Assembly: GCF_004664715.2 (NCBI RefSeq)
Contig: NC_051086.1
Location: 77,173,164-77,237,163 of the forward strand
Length of the DNA: 64,000 bases
Origin: Peromyscus leucopus
Taxonomy: Eukaryota > Chordata > Mammalia > Rodentia > Cricetidae
Direction of reading: 5' to 3'
Shown here: positions 22,602 to 33,514 of the stretch, piece after piece
Layout: each line of letters starts with the position of its first letter
Position numbering within the stretch: the stretch's first letter is position 1
Translations under genes and position numbers: made by a program
Notes under the pieces: generated by a model
Database searches by the model: none
Told to the model about the DNA's origin: nothing
Seen by the model: only the letters and a program-made list of their open reading frames with translations

Positions 22602-22607
22602 GGTCAT

Positions 22608-22890
22608 TGTTCACAGATATTAGAGTTGAGTAGGACAACTGGTTGCTTTGTCTACTGGCAGCTTATATAGTACCTCCTGGCATCATGAGAGCTAGCCTTC
22701 TGGGAAAAGGCTTCCTGCTTGTTTCATCCAAATCTTGTGTCTGAAGTGTGTGGTGTTTCTAGCAATAGGAGGAGGCAAACAAGGGCACATTATTTTGGGT
22801 GTCCTTTGGACCTCTGTGATCAACTGCAAGGCAGGCTTCCCCTGCCTGATGCTGGGACTTAGATAGTCTATGGCTCTTGTGGGGAGCATT
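22608..22890 (-). mobile_element. L1 (Lx-type) 3' UTR, part 2
   Basis: Continuation of the L1 at 21365-22097: GAGTTGAGTAGGACAACTGG, GCATCATGAGAGCTAGCCTT, and the region around CAACTGCAAGGCAGGCTTCC. The right limit is approximate. Confidence 0.6.
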
Positions 22891-22894
22891 GTCA

Positions 22895-23220
22895 CCAGAT
22901 GTGCTAAATATATGCATGTGTATTTGTGTTTGTGTGCAACCATAAATAACTCATGTGTGTAGTGTGGGTTTTTTTTTTAAATCTAGGCATATAAAATAAT
23001 GTGTTTCCCTGTGCTTTTTAAACATTTTTAGAATTATTTAATTCTAATTCCCTTCTTCTTTTGCCTCTGTCTTGCTCTCCCTGTCCCTTCTCTAGTTAAA
23101 GCCTCCCCACATGCATTTCCCCTTTACAGCTTCATGGTACCTCTAGAAATCCTTCTTCCCTCCTCCCACGACCTTTTTTACTCACCTTGGTCCTGAGATA
23201 ACTTCAGTTACATGCTTGAA

Positions 23221-23222
<2 letters not shown>
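22895..23222. other. Unassigned, possible L1-derived pyrimidine block
   Basis: T-run at 22970-22978. The C/T-rich stretch 23048-23180 resembles a reversed L1 3' UTR but is too diverged to call. Confidence 0.4.

Positions 23223-23265
<43 letters not shown>
23223..23265. repeat. (TG)n microsatellite
   Basis: About 21 TG units, followed by a short GA run. Confidence 0.97.
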
Positions 23266-23269
<4 letters not shown>

Positions 23270-23334
23270 GAGAGAGAGTTGTGTGTTTGTACACAGAGAG
23301 GGCAAAAAGAAAGCTTCATATCTGGCTTTATTTC

Positions 23335-23470
23335 TGTCTGTTAATCCCTTGAGACAAGGTCTCTCAGTGAACCTAGGGCTCACAAATTTTTAGACTGGTG
23401 CCAAGAACCTCAACAATCCTCTTATCTCAGTCTCCCACAGAACTGGTGTTACAGGAGATCCTGACCACCA
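23335..23470 (-). mobile_element. B4/B1-type SINE, old
   Basis: Reversed: CTTGAGACAAGGTCTCTCAG, AACCTAGGGCTCACA, CAGTCTCCCACAGAACTGGT, GTTACAGGAGATCCTGACCA. Confidence 0.55.
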
Positions 23471-23639
23471 TCAACATCATTTTTAATGTGAACATTTTAT
23501 TGGGATCAAATAAAGAAAATACATGTTAAAAATTACAGAATCCTTCCCTAATAGGCCACGTTTTAAATGTTGTTCATGACAGAATAGAAAATACAATGTT
23601 TTGCTTTACAAATGTAGTCTATGAACTGGCTCCATTTAT

Positions 23640-23752
23640 GTTTTGAGGCAGACTCTTGAAATGTAATAAAGACTGGCCTTGAACTTAAAATCGCCTACCT
23701 TTGCCACCCATGTACTACATTAAAGGTGTATGGCACCACACCTGACCTCTCA
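23640..23752 (-). mobile_element. B1 SINE, old
   Basis: Diverged B1 in reverse: GAGGCAGACTCTTGAAATG, GACTGGCCTTGAACTTAAAA, CATTAAAGGTGTATGGCACC, CACACCTGACC. Confidence 0.7.
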
Positions 23753-23759
23753 ACAAAAT

Positions 23760-24420
23760 TACTCCTAGGTCTCATTTATTATAAGTCATTTAAATATTAG
23801 AAATAAAAGGAACATACTGTAGCTGGCATGTATTAGAATCCATTTTTAATTGAAAGAATAGCAGCAAGCATTTTTATATATGCAGTTTTGTGCTTTTTAA
23901 TTGAGATACTTCAAATAAAAATGAAAAAGTTAAAGCATTTTCTAATTTTATGAATAGCTCCAAATTCAAAAGGAAATCAATCACCAAGGTCCTTTAGAAA
24001 ATATTCTTCCATGTACCATGACCTCTATTTTCTTAGTGGAAGATTAGTAACATGTATCTTAGCAACCACACCTGGACGGAAGGCTCTTGGGAGAGTCTTG
24101 GCAGAATTCAAGGTAAGATGAGTTAAGAAAGATTGAAGTCAATAAACTACACAGGTTTGCTTCTCAAAATACCTATGTGTTTGTCCAAATGGGAAAAAAA
24201 AAAGAAAGAAGAAAACAAGGATAGTAAAAGGGAACAACACATTTATTGGATAGGTCATTACTCAATTATGGTTAAAAAAAAAAATAATGACCTAATGAAA
24301 TAAGCATAAATTTTAGTAAAGCAAATTCTTTGCTCTGCTGTCAGAAAATCGGTGGAAGATTTTGGGTTTCTGATCAGAGCTATTGTAAAAAAAAGTTAAG
24401 GAAACTGTGGTAAAGATGTA
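23760..24420. other. Unassigned AT-rich DNA
   Basis: No gene or clear repeat, apart from short A-runs at 24193 and 24274. Confidence 0.45.
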
Positions 24421-24449
24421 ATAATAATAATAATAATAATAATAATAGT
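24421..24449. repeat. (AAT)n repeat
   Basis: About nine consecutive ATA/AAT units. Confidence 0.95.
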
Positions 24450-24939
24450 AAATGGACGTGTTTATTTTTTAAACCCATGAACATATAAAAAAGTTAGTCC
24501 ATAATGAATAATTGTAGAAAATAAAGGTCTTCTTTTAAAACTCTAAACAAGTATTGTGAATGTCTATATGAATATTAGAAAAATATCCACCCAATCTTTC
24601 ATGGACAATGACATAGAAAGTACACAAGAATGAGACGTCTACTGAAGTCAGATGTTTGCCTTAATGTATACAATAACAAAATTTAAAAATGGACCTAAAG
24701 CAACAAGATTGGAGACATTGTTTTCATATACACAGAAATTGGAAAAGAAGTATAAAAGATGACCTCAAGATCTCAACAGTGTAGAAAATTCAGAATCTGA
24801 CAGTTCTGTCTGGAAGAAGGCAGATCATATCTAAAGACTTGAGATTGGTTCATGAAGTGCACAGAATAAGAAAGAGCTGAGACATCATAGAGAATGATGT
24901 TGGGATGATGGACACAAACATTTAAATTGGCTAGTGAGG
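24450..24939. other. Unassigned DNA
   Basis: No gene or clear repeat. Confidence 0.45.
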
Positions 24940-25165
24940 CTGGGGGTATAGCTAAGTTAGATAATGCCTACTTATCATGAATACAATCTGGGCATGAGCC
25001 ACACAAAATTAAATCAAAAAAATAAAAATGGCTATAGTGTTTTAAACACCTGTAATGCCATCGCCAAGAAGATAGATTCAGGAAAATCAAAAATCTAGTT
25101 TTCAAAGTTACGTTAAGTTCCAGACCAGACCAAGAAACATGATACCCTGACTCAAAAAAGAATTT
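24940..25165 (+). mobile_element. B4-type SINE (ID-like then B1-like), old
   Basis: ID-like head GGCTGGGGGTATAGCTAAGT, GCCTACTTATCATGAATACA, A-rich spacer, then a diverged B1 (GTTTTAAACACCTGTAATGC, GTTCCAGACCAGACCAAGAA, ACCCTGACTCAAAAAAG). Confidence 0.65.
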
Positions 25166-25384
25166 GTAAATCCTAAAACGCTTTAAAATTAGTAATCTAG
25201 ATTTTATGTAAGAGTGAACTAAGTCTCAGTTTACCTGACTTTTTCAAACAAACAGAATCAAATATTAGTCTTTTGTGAAAGTCCAGTATTTTTCAATCAT
25301 GTCACAGCTTAGACTCATTTAACCAGAGACCTAGTCCTTTCTTGGGCAGTAGAAGAAGATGCAGGATATGTTGCAAAGATTGCC

Positions 25385-25490
25385 GCTCCAACTGGTTTTA
25401 TAATTCTAGCAATCAGGAAGGCCAATGCAAGAGGATCACTATGACTTAAAATCATCATAGGCAAAGTCTGTTTTCAAAGCAATTAGCAAC
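25385..25490 (+). mobile_element. B1 SINE remnant
   Basis: TATAATTCTAGCAATCAGGA, GGCCAATGCAAGAGGATCAC and CATAGGCAAAGTCTG follow the B1 order but are heavily diverged. Confidence 0.5.
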
Positions 25491-25694
25491 AGCAACAAAA
25501 TTTTAATTGGGATTTAATATTAGGGCATTTTAGGTTAACCATCTTATTAAACTGTTTTCCCATGGCAAATTCTGTGTTTTGAAGATGTTTTGTTGACAGA
25601 ACACCCAGATATTAAAGTCGCTGGGACAACCCTAATGTCCCATGTGCATCTGATGGTACTTCTTTCCACTGGCCAACTTTTAAGAAGTCAAAAT
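25491..25694. other. Short unassigned stretch
   Basis: No feature recognised. Confidence 0.5.
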
Positions 25695-25704
25695 TAAGAG
25701 AAGG

Positions 25705-25795
25705 GAGGTGGGGATTTAGCTCAGTATAAGAGTGCTTGCCTAGCAAGCTCAAGGCCCTGAGTTCGGTCCTCAGCTCCAGACCCCCCCAAAAAAAC
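25705..25795 (+). mobile_element. ID SINE (BC1-type)
   Basis: GGGGATTTAGCTCAGTATAA (A-box), GCTTGCCTAGCAAGCTCAAG, GAGTTCGGTCCTCAGCTCCA (B-box) and a C-run then A-run tail. Duplication TAAGAGAAGG at 25695-25704 and 25796-25805 is perfect. Close to the BC1/ID consensus as I know it, so probably a fairly recent insertion. It may retain a pol III promoter. Confidence 0.92.
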
Positions 25796-25967
25796 TAAGA
25801 GAAGGATATGACAGGATTCACTAATAAGAAAGAAAGAGAGAGAGAAACAGAGACAGAAATAGACAGAGACCAAGTGGCTGGCAATGGTGGACACTGAGTG
25901 TCATCAATAGCTGTTACACAATGCTGTGATTTTTCAATGGAACCAGGGTTACCTCCAGCTCTGCACC

Positions 25968-26037
25968 TTTCTCTCTCTCTCTCTCTCTCCCTCCCTTCCT
26001 TCTTCCCTCCCTCCCTCCTTCCCTCCCTTCTTTCCTT

Positions 26038-26073
<36 letters not shown>

Positions 26074-26075
26074 TT

Positions 26076-26109
<34 letters not shown>

Positions 26110-26182
26110 TTCCTTCCTTCCTTCCTTCCTTCCTTCCTTCCTTTCTTTCTTTCTTTTATTCTTCCTTCCTTTTTCTTTTTTC
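25968..26182. repeat. Long pyrimidine tract (CT, CTTT, CTTC)n
   Basis: Over 200 bases almost entirely C and T on the + strand: (CT)n, mixed CCTT/CCCTT, (CTTT)n, (CTTC)n, (CTTT)n. Flanking low-complexity frames on both strands (25795-26184 -, 25898-26197 +) come from the repeat. Confidence 0.97.
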
Positions 26183-26189
26183 AAAATAT

Positions 26190-26840
26190 GGTTCTAAGAT
26201 GAGTTTACCTAATGATTTTTCAGTTCTAAGGTAACAATTAGTCATGCCATTAAAACAAATCAAACCGACAAAACCCCAAACACTGACCAATTCAAATATA
26301 CTAACATAGTTGAGGGTTTATAATACACTACACAAAGGTAATGGTTCATATGCTCACCAGACATTTTCAATGAGTGGGAGATTTTACAAAAACATGTAGG
26401 TTCTGAGGCAGACCTAGGGGAAAGCTATCTGGAAGGACTCTAAGAAGAGACTCTAATCTCAGATTGGGCAGAAGCAGTGAGCTGACAGCCTCCAGCTGTT
26501 AGATTGTCAAGTGTAGCTTAGAGAAATGATGTCATGCTGTCCTTTCCCTGACCTTTGGGTGGACTCTGGCCAGTGAGGAAGTCGGGTGGTGATAATGAGA
26601 GCACAGTCCAACCTTAGCTGATGAAGGACCAAGTGGCACTGCAGAGGCTGCCACACTTTCCTTCAGTGTCAGATTCCTGAATCAGACAATGTGTGCTGGG
26701 GAAGTGCCCAGGGAATGGCAGAGATTTTGTGGATCTGCATAATGGCTCGGGATGGCCCCTGTCCCACCCTATTTTCTTCCATCTATGTTCACCCTTTCAT
26801 TCACTGATAACTGTAAAACTTGCACTGCTGTTGCAGAAGA
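26190..26840. other. Unassigned DNA
   Basis: No gene or clear repeat over about 0.65 kb; GC content rises modestly at 26400-26770. Confidence 0.45.
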
Positions 26841-26841
26841 T

Positions 26842-26998
26842 GTGAGTCTGGTTCCCAGCATCCTGTAAGTCAGCTTACGAATGCCTATAGCTCAGCTACA
26901 GCAGGATCTGAAGCCTCTGACTTCAAGGGGAACCTGCATACATGAGCACATACGTGTACACAGATGTGCATGTATATGTATAGTGAAATATAATAAAA
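26842..26998 (+). mobile_element. B2/B3-class SINE remnant
   Basis: GAGTCTGGTTCCCAGCATCC resembles a B-box region, CTGACTTCAAGGGGAACCTG the body, and the TACATGAGCACATACGTGTA-type tail ends in AATAAAAAACA. Confidence 0.5.
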
Positions 26999-27064
26999 AA
27001 CACAATGTTTGTTTTGTTCTGTTTAGTGTGTTTTTGTTTAACTTAATTTAATTATTATTTTTAA

Positions 27065-27240
27065 TGTCTGTTTGTTTTCTAAGAAGAGATATATGGAAAG
27101 TGTGTGGATTTGGATAGAAGAGGAAGTGGTAAGGATCTGGGAGGAGCCAGGTAGGGAAACTGTAATGGGAATATATTGTATGAAGAAAGATCTACTGTCG
27201 ATAAAAGAAAAAATAAAAAAACAATTCTTTAAGAATAAAT
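27065..27240 (+). mobile_element. L1 3' UTR terminal fragment
   Basis: TGGATTTGGATAGAAGAGGA, GATCTGGGAGGAGCCAGG, TGGGAATATATTGTATGAAG, then an A-rich tail. This is the terminal motif order of a rodent L1 3' UTR. Confidence 0.6.
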
Positions 27241-27298
27241 AAATTATAGAAATGAGATTACAAATGTTTGAAAAGTCTTATCAAAACAAAGTTTGAGA

Positions 27299-27422
27299 GG
27301 AGGTCATGGTGGCCCATATCTACAATCTTAGCATGCAAAATGTTTAGACAGGAGAATTTCTCTGAGTGTAAGGCATAGCAAAACCCAATCTCAAAACACA
27401 CACACACACACATACACACACA
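27299..27422 (+). mobile_element. B1 SINE remnant with (CA)n tail
   Basis: GAGGTCATGGTGGCCCATAT, TAAGGCATAGCAAAACCCAA, TCTCAAAACACACAC. The poly(A) tail has turned into (CA)n at 27396-27422. Confidence 0.65.
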
Positions 27423-27519
27423 CTTAATTAAAATATGAACATTTTGTGATTTATACAAAGAATACACAGCCTCTTTATAAAGTCTTTGATGAATTTTTTT
27501 AAATGTATTCTCCCATAAG

Positions 27520-27605
27520 CCCTAGATATTGGTTTCCAGTTGCTAGGGCTGACTCATCAGGCAGCAATGGCCTTTAACCACTGAACCATCATACCTGTCC
27601 ATCCA
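27520..27605 (-). mobile_element. B2/B3 SINE remnant
   Basis: GGTTTCCAGTTGCTAGGGCT and TTTAACCACTGAACCATCAT resemble a reversed B2/B3 head. Weak. Confidence 0.35.
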
Positions 27606-27644
27606 GGCACGCTCTAGTAGTAGTAGCAGTAGTATTTATTACTA

Positions 27645-27728
27645 TTTTTTTATTGAAAATAGACTCTTTAATCATAAAATAGAACCTGATTATAATTTCC
27701 CCTCCTTCCTAGGTCCTTCCTACCTCCT
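27645..27728 (-). mobile_element. L1 (Lx-type) 3' end, split by ORR1 (part 1)
   Basis: T-rich left end (27645-27652), then AATAGACTCTTTAATCATAA and CCCCTCCTTCCTAGGTCC: the terminal part of a reversed L1 3' UTR. It continues after the ORR1 at 28094. Confidence 0.65.
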
Positions 27729-28093
27729 TGTGGTAGTTTGAATGTAATTAGCCCCCATAAGCTCATAAGGAGTGGCACTATGAGGAAATGTTGCCTTTTG
27801 GATACATATGGCCATGTTGGAGGAAGGGTGTCACATTGGGGGACAGCTTTGTGATTTTCTATGCTCATGCTATGCCCAGTGTGGACCAGACTTCTTCCAC
27901 TGCCCACAGATGAAGATGTAGAACTCTCAGCTTCTTCTCCAGCACCATGTCTGCCTGCCATGCCACCATGTCCCACCATGATGATAATGGACTAAACCTC
28001 TGGACTGTAAGCCACTCACTTAAATGTTTGTATTTCTAAGAGTTGCTGTAGTCATAGTGCCTTATTACAGCAAAAGAAACCCTACCTAAGACA
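27729..28093 (+). mobile_element. ORR1-type MaLR LTR (365 bp)
   Basis: Complete: TGTGGTAGTTTGAATGTAAT at the start, GGAGTGGCACTATGAGG, CTCCAGCACCATGTCTGCC, ATGATGATAATGGACTAAAC, and AGAAACCCTACCTAAGACA at the end. Flanks CTCCT (27724-27728) and CTCCC (28094-28098) agree at 4 of 5, fitting the 5-bp duplication of class III/MaLR elements. The 103-aa minus frame at 27668-27979 lies in it and is not a gene. Confidence 0.85.
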
Positions 28094-29310
28094 CTCCCTT
28101 CCCCTTCAGATTCATTCCCTTTCTTTTTCTCATCAGAAAAAAACAAAAAAATAAAATAAAATAAAACAGTCTACCAAGAGACAACAACCTAACATGACAA
28201 AATAAAATTTAAGATGAAGCAAAAACTATCATATAGAAGTTGGACACAGCAACCCAACATGAAGAAAAGAATCCCAAAAGTACACACAAGAGACAGAAAA
28301 CCACTTGTTCTCACAGTCAAGAGTTCCATAAGTATACTAAGCTAACAGCCATAATATACACAGAGAACCTGGTGCAGACCCATGTAGGCCCTGTGCTTGC
28401 TGCTTCAGTTTTTGTGAGCTCATATGTGCCTTGCTTAATTGATTCAGAGGACCTTGTTCACCTGGTGTCCTCCATCCCCTCTGGTTCTTACAATTTCTGC
28501 TTTTCTTCCACTGAGGATTCCCTGAGCTCCGAGGGGATGGATTTGATAGAAGCCTCCCATTTAGATTCTCTCTTCACATAATGTCTGGCAGTGGATCTCT
28601 GCATTTTTCCCCATCTGCTGCCAGAAGTCTCTCTGATGATGACTGGATAAGGTACTGATCTATAAATATAACAGAATATCATTTGGAGTCATTTTTTTGT
28701 TGTTGTTCCTATTTATTTATTTATCCAGTGTTTGGTTTTACCCTAGGTCTCTGAGCTCTGGTTCCTAGTTACCCAAGCAGTATTGGGTATAGGTTCCTTC
28801 TTATGGATTGGCCCTTAAGTCAAATCAGAGATTGATTGGCTCCTCCCATGAGTTCTGTGCCACCATTGCCCTAGCATATTATGCAGGCAGGACAAATTGA
28901 AGGTCAAAGGTTTTGTGGCTGGGGTGGTATCCACTTTTCTCTTTTGGTGGTCTACAATGTGCCTTCCCTTACCAAAGAGAGCAGAACATAGGGGTGAAAG
29001 CTCCATGTAGCACCAGCTCAAATTTTCCATGTTCACAGTGGGGGCATTCTTTCACAATGAGTCTCTGCTGTCAGTTTGCAGAGAGCAATTCTTTGTCTTA
29101 GCAACAGCTAGGGTTGTTTGGGGATTTCAATGGGACTTCCTTAGCCAACAATTCAATTGAATGTAATACAATCTGCCACTGGAAACCTTGCTTGGTAGCA
29201 AGAGAGGACCTGTTGAGACTCTATGTCTCTATTACTAGAAGTCTTCATTAGGATCACCTTCATACCTTCATACCTTTGTAGTTCAGGATTGTTTTAACTA
29301 TCCTAGGTTT
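28094..29310 (-). mobile_element. L1 (Lx-type), part 2
   Basis: Long reversed L1 3' UTR/ORF2-end segment: CCCTTCCCCTTCAGATTCAT, GAGAACCTGGTGCAGACCCA, GGTTCTTACAATTTCTGC, GTTCTGTGCCACCATTGCC, GGTCAAAGGTTTTGTGGCTG, GTAGTTCAGGATTGTTTTA. Frames at 28240-28581 and 28815-29036 are chance frames. Part of 28682-28730 is T-rich. Confidence 0.75.
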
Positions 29311-29311
29311 T

Positions 29312-30800
29312 TTTTTTTTTTTAATTTTTCCATATTCACTTGAGAACTGTCTTCTCAATGGCTATAGAGGAGTACCTACAGCAGGTAATTACAATGACAC
29401 TGGATGTTGTGAAGGAGGATGAAGAATGGTGTTTGTTTTTTAACTAAGACCTATGCTGCATTTATTAGGGATCTGTATATAGATTGCATGTTTAGAAATG
29501 GATATCATTCTCCATGAAAATTTTTATCATTTTGTAACAGAAAATTGCCAGGTAAATGGGGACTAAGGATACAAAAAACGTCTGAGTACTACAGTAAGTC
29601 CTTCTCTGTCCAGTGAGCCATCTCTTTTTCCACTCCATAATGAAGTGATAACAACTCAAATACATATCAACTTTATGCTTCAATCTTAGTCAGAAAAATC
29701 AAGCAGAAACATCTCATTCAGGTGGATATTTAGCACACTTTCAAAGTTTGCATTAGAAACCTTCCTTATTCTCTCTTTTTCAAAGAAAAATCTTTCTCTG
29801 TTGGGTAAAATTACACTAGAAGAAAAGTCTTTGATGCCCTCTGATTCTGAGAAATGGTGAGTTAGTGAAGCACACTCATTTCAAATACATTTTTAGAAGA
29901 ATTAGGAACAATATGTTAGGAACAACCAGTAAGTAAGCAGCTTTGGGTTCTGGATTGATTTCTGAAGGTCACTACACAGACACTGACTGCTTTGTTTGGT
30001 AAGGGCACTAAATAGTTGCCATGTATACTGCACATGAGAGTAAATGTTTTAAAGAACTTAAACAAACTTATTATCTATTATGAAATCTGTAGATATCAAT
30101 ACTGGAATATTTATGTGAGTGAATGACTTTGCTACTTACATCAACTACTAAGATACTTTCTTAGTTCAATTCCATGAAGTGTAGAGTTATGAAATTCATA
30201 CATACTTTTCAAAATTAAAAATAATATCATTCACTAACAGGTTATCATAATAAAACAAAAACCAGGGATTTAAGTTGTTACAAGGTTCTAGTAAAATAAT
30301 GTCAAACAAAATCACTAGCACTTTTCCCGTCTTGGCTAGTATCCCCATTATTTTGAGTCCTTAAATTTTACTAAGAGAGCAACATGTTTGTGATAGACAG
30401 AAGGCAAGAATAGTGAATGACATTTTTCCAATTGGTCCTTCCAGATGGGATTGTTCCTAGCCAAGATGTGCCCAGGTTTATTATCCAGACAAGAATATAA
30501 GACAACCCAAGAGCAAGGGAATATAAGTTATGTTTGTTTATCAACTGAAATGAGAAGGCAATGCAAGAATAGTCAGAAAGTCAGAGAGAATGAAGCTGAC
30601 ATAGGAACAAGATCATGTCACCAAAACCACAATGGAACACAGATAAAGATTGGCCAGAATCAAATCTGAGAGTCAGAAAAGAAACACAATTAAACATGGG
30701 CTGAACTTGGAAGAAGATGTTTGTAGTGGTATTTGCTTTGCCCATAACCTTGAGTTATATAGCCTGAAGGAGGCAGTGCTTCTTGCTGTTGTAGGTGACC
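29312..30800. other. Unassigned DNA, about 1.5 kb
   Basis: No supported gene or clear repeat. Short frames of 63 aa (29492-29683, -) and 74 aa (30445-30669, +) have no recognisable domain. Confidence 0.45.
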
Positions 30801-30820
30801 TCTTAAGAAAGGAAAGGTGG

Positions 30821-30970
30821 GCCGGGCGGTGGTGGCGCACGCCTTTAATCCCAGCACTCGGGAGGCAGAGGCAGGCAGATCTCTGTGAGTTCGAGGCCAG
30901 CCTGGGCTACCAAGTGAGTCCCAGGAAAGGTGCAAAGCTACACAGAGAAACCCTGTCTCAAAAAATAAGA
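30821..30970 (+). mobile_element. B1 SINE, full length, young-looking
   Basis: GCCGGGCGGTGGTGGCGCAC through to AACCCTGTCTCAAAAAATAAG. Perfect 16-bp duplication AAGAAAGGAAAGGTGG at 30805-30820 and 30971-30986. The 128-aa and 101-aa frames across it (30650-31036, + and 30690-30995, -) are B1 artefacts. Confidence 0.97.
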
Positions 30971-31047
30971 AGAAAGGAAAGGTGGGAGGAGTCACATGCT
31001 CCCTTCTTTCTTTTTCTTATTTTTATCCTGGTATGACCAGACACTAG

Positions 31048-31125
31048 ATGACCTGGGAATTGAACACTTATCCTCTAGAATATCAGTCAGTGTTCTTAAC
31101 CGCTGAGCCATCTCTCTCATGAGAA
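31048..31125 (-). mobile_element. B2 SINE, 5' part only
   Basis: ACCTGGGAATTGAACACTTA, CAGTCAGTGTTCTTAACCGC, TGAGCCATCTCTCTC: a reversed tRNA-like B2 head without the 3' body. Confidence 0.75.
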
Positions 31126-31129
31126 ATCC

Positions 31130-33244
31130 ACAGGAGTCTGCTTAAGGACTATTAGGGAAATTTATTAGTATACATTGAGGAAATACACTCATGAAAATAG
31201 AACTGAGTAGACAGCTGAAGTTATCCTCTCATCTGACAAGGAGTGATCTACCTGGCAGGAAGATCACACCAGGAAGCAGGAAACAGGAAGAAGGGACCTT
31301 GTGATCCCTCTCCCTTTCCTTCTAAGGGGTCACTTAAAAAGGCAAGAATCACCACCTCTTTTGGGCCATATAGCCAAGGTCATGGGTGGAGCAAATACCA
31401 CTACAGATGCCATAAAAGGTTTAGTGAATGACTCAAATGCTGAGAATAAATGACAACCATAAAGGGAACTTCCATATCACTCTTTCCAAGGCCCAGAGAA
31501 CATCATAGAAAAGAGGTCAAGGTTGGAAGAAGATGGGGTTGGGGTGGGGAGGAGTCCTATTAAACACTGTCTTCTAAACATGACTTGAATCATGTAGTCA
31601 CAAACACATAGCAGCAATGACTACCTCTTCAAGACCTATAAAAAAGGAAAACAGACATAAAGTAGGGTGGAAATAATTTGAAGAAAGAAGGGGCCCAGTA
31701 TGAGAGTGATAAGGGTTGGTAATGGGGATACACATGTGAAATTATAAGAATTTAAATTGAAATAAAATATTCATGGGCATACTAAAGACTCAATGCTACA
31801 ATGTTAATAAGTTAATAGTGGTTACTTGGATATGATGGGATTTCAGGTTACTTTTGTCATATGCTCTATATTTATGTATTGTTTAGGTTTCTGGGACTAT
31901 GATAAGGTCTTACCAGAAAAGGTGTAATGTTTAACTTTTTAATTAATTTTGAAGACTTAAAAACAACTGTGAAATTATTAAATTTTATTTAGTCTGTTAC
32001 TTCCCAACTTATACTTAACTTCTCAACAGAATATCTATTTTGTTTTCTTGAGATTAATTTTCCTTTGGAGAAGAGAATGGGGTGAATGGTTCTAGTGAGT
32101 CTACCAAAAAGCAACGATTAAGTGGCGCATTGAAAACACTGTAGACAGTAAGTGCACATAGAATACCACAGTTCTATTGCATGTTAATATGAGGGATTTT
32201 GGCTTTCTTGTCCCCTGTGAATCAAAAGGACATTGAAGAAATTTTCACTGGATGGTTATATGCAAGGAAGTGCCTGGCTCAGTTCACTGAGAGGAGTAAA
32301 TGTCTAATTAATCATGACACAGTGACCAAGTTGATAGTTATCAAAGACATGTAAATTAGACTAAAATACAATTATCTGTCTCTGAACTGAACAGTTTTAA
32401 AGGATAATAGTTGCAAGGGTATGGAATTGAGCAGTTAAGTACATTGCTTGTGGGAGTGCACACTGGAGCCAACTTATAGCAAAACAGTTTCCATTAAATG
32501 CTCATATACATAGGAGTCAAATTACTCCCGCTCATACATCATAACAAAACCAGGACAATAGTGACATTGCTCAGTTACTAAGATGGTCACTGAAAGAAAT
32601 ACAAAATAATGGTCTATTTTTTAAAGTGCTTGTGTGTCAGTGTAAGCCCATCAACAAATGAACAGGAAAAGTTAGGTACTTGTTAACACTGCTAGTCTAG
32701 CTAACCTCAAACTAAAATTTATTAGAATAGAAAATTGTTAATAGAAAAGCTTGTCTAAAGATGTGACAAGGCTATGTACCTGATAAGCTTTAAAACAAAA
32801 AAGGAATCCACGTATAGTCTTTTCTTTTTAAAGGTAACTGTAAATGACAGAGGGAAAGATAAAGCTCAGATGATGTATAAGATTAGACCCTCATGATTAA
32901 TCAGCCAATGAGGAAAAGGAGTTATGGACATTGCTCTCTGTACCCAGTCAACACACTCATTCATGCCTGACCTCTGGCCTTGTAAAATAATAAAATAAAT
33001 GCCTGATTTTTGCTTTTCTGAGTCTTCATGGCTCATTATTAGGAGGAGAAGTCTCCATTCCTCACTGTCACTAATATGGTATTTTTCATGACTAACATTG
33101 AAAACAACACTACACAGAAGAACCATGTAGTTTATATTATGTCTGACAATAAGAATATCATTTCTTAACATTCTAAATTATATGGAGAAAAGTTCATGAT
33201 ATAGAACATGTTATCAAGTATTTTAAAGTATTAATGTTAATTTT
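31130..33244. other. Unassigned DNA, about 2.1 kb
   Basis: No supported gene or confident repeat. A 101-aa minus frame (32866-33171) has no recognisable domain. Purine-rich 31500-31560 and AT-rich stretches elsewhere. Confidence 0.45.
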
Positions 33245-33445
33245 AGTATGTGTATGTGTATATTTGAATGTAGGTATGTGTACTTTGTACAGGTTCCTGT
33301 GGGGGCCAGAATTTGTGAGATCCTCTGTAACTGGAGTTACAGGTGGTTATAAGCTACCTGATGTGGGTACTGAGGACTTAATGAGGGTCCTCGGCAGGAG
33401 CAGCACATGATTTTAATCACTGAACCCGCTATTTATCTCCCAGAT
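33245..33445 (-). mobile_element. B3-class SINE, diverged
   Basis: TG/TA-rich left end, GTGGGGGCCAGAATTTGTGA, GGTACTGAGGACTTAATGAG, then a weak reversed head (TTTTAATCACTGAACCCGCT, ATTTATCTCCCAG). Confidence 0.55.
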
Positions 33446-33514
33446 CTCAAAATATGTATATGTCTATAGTGAAGATAAGTTGGATAAAGAAGGAAGAAAA
33501 CATCTTGAAGTGAG

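Noticed and set aside
25795..26234. Three frames of 99-129 aa (Lys/Arg/Glu-rich or Ser/Phe/Leu-rich)
   Set aside because: They are translations of the CT/CTTT/CTTC simple repeat in different frames.
28240..28581. 113-aa plus frame
   Set aside because: Lies in a reversed L1 3' UTR/ORF2-end segment and has no domain.
30650..31036. 128-aa plus frame and overlapping 101-aa minus frame
   Set aside because: Both owe their length to a B1 SINE with clear target duplication.
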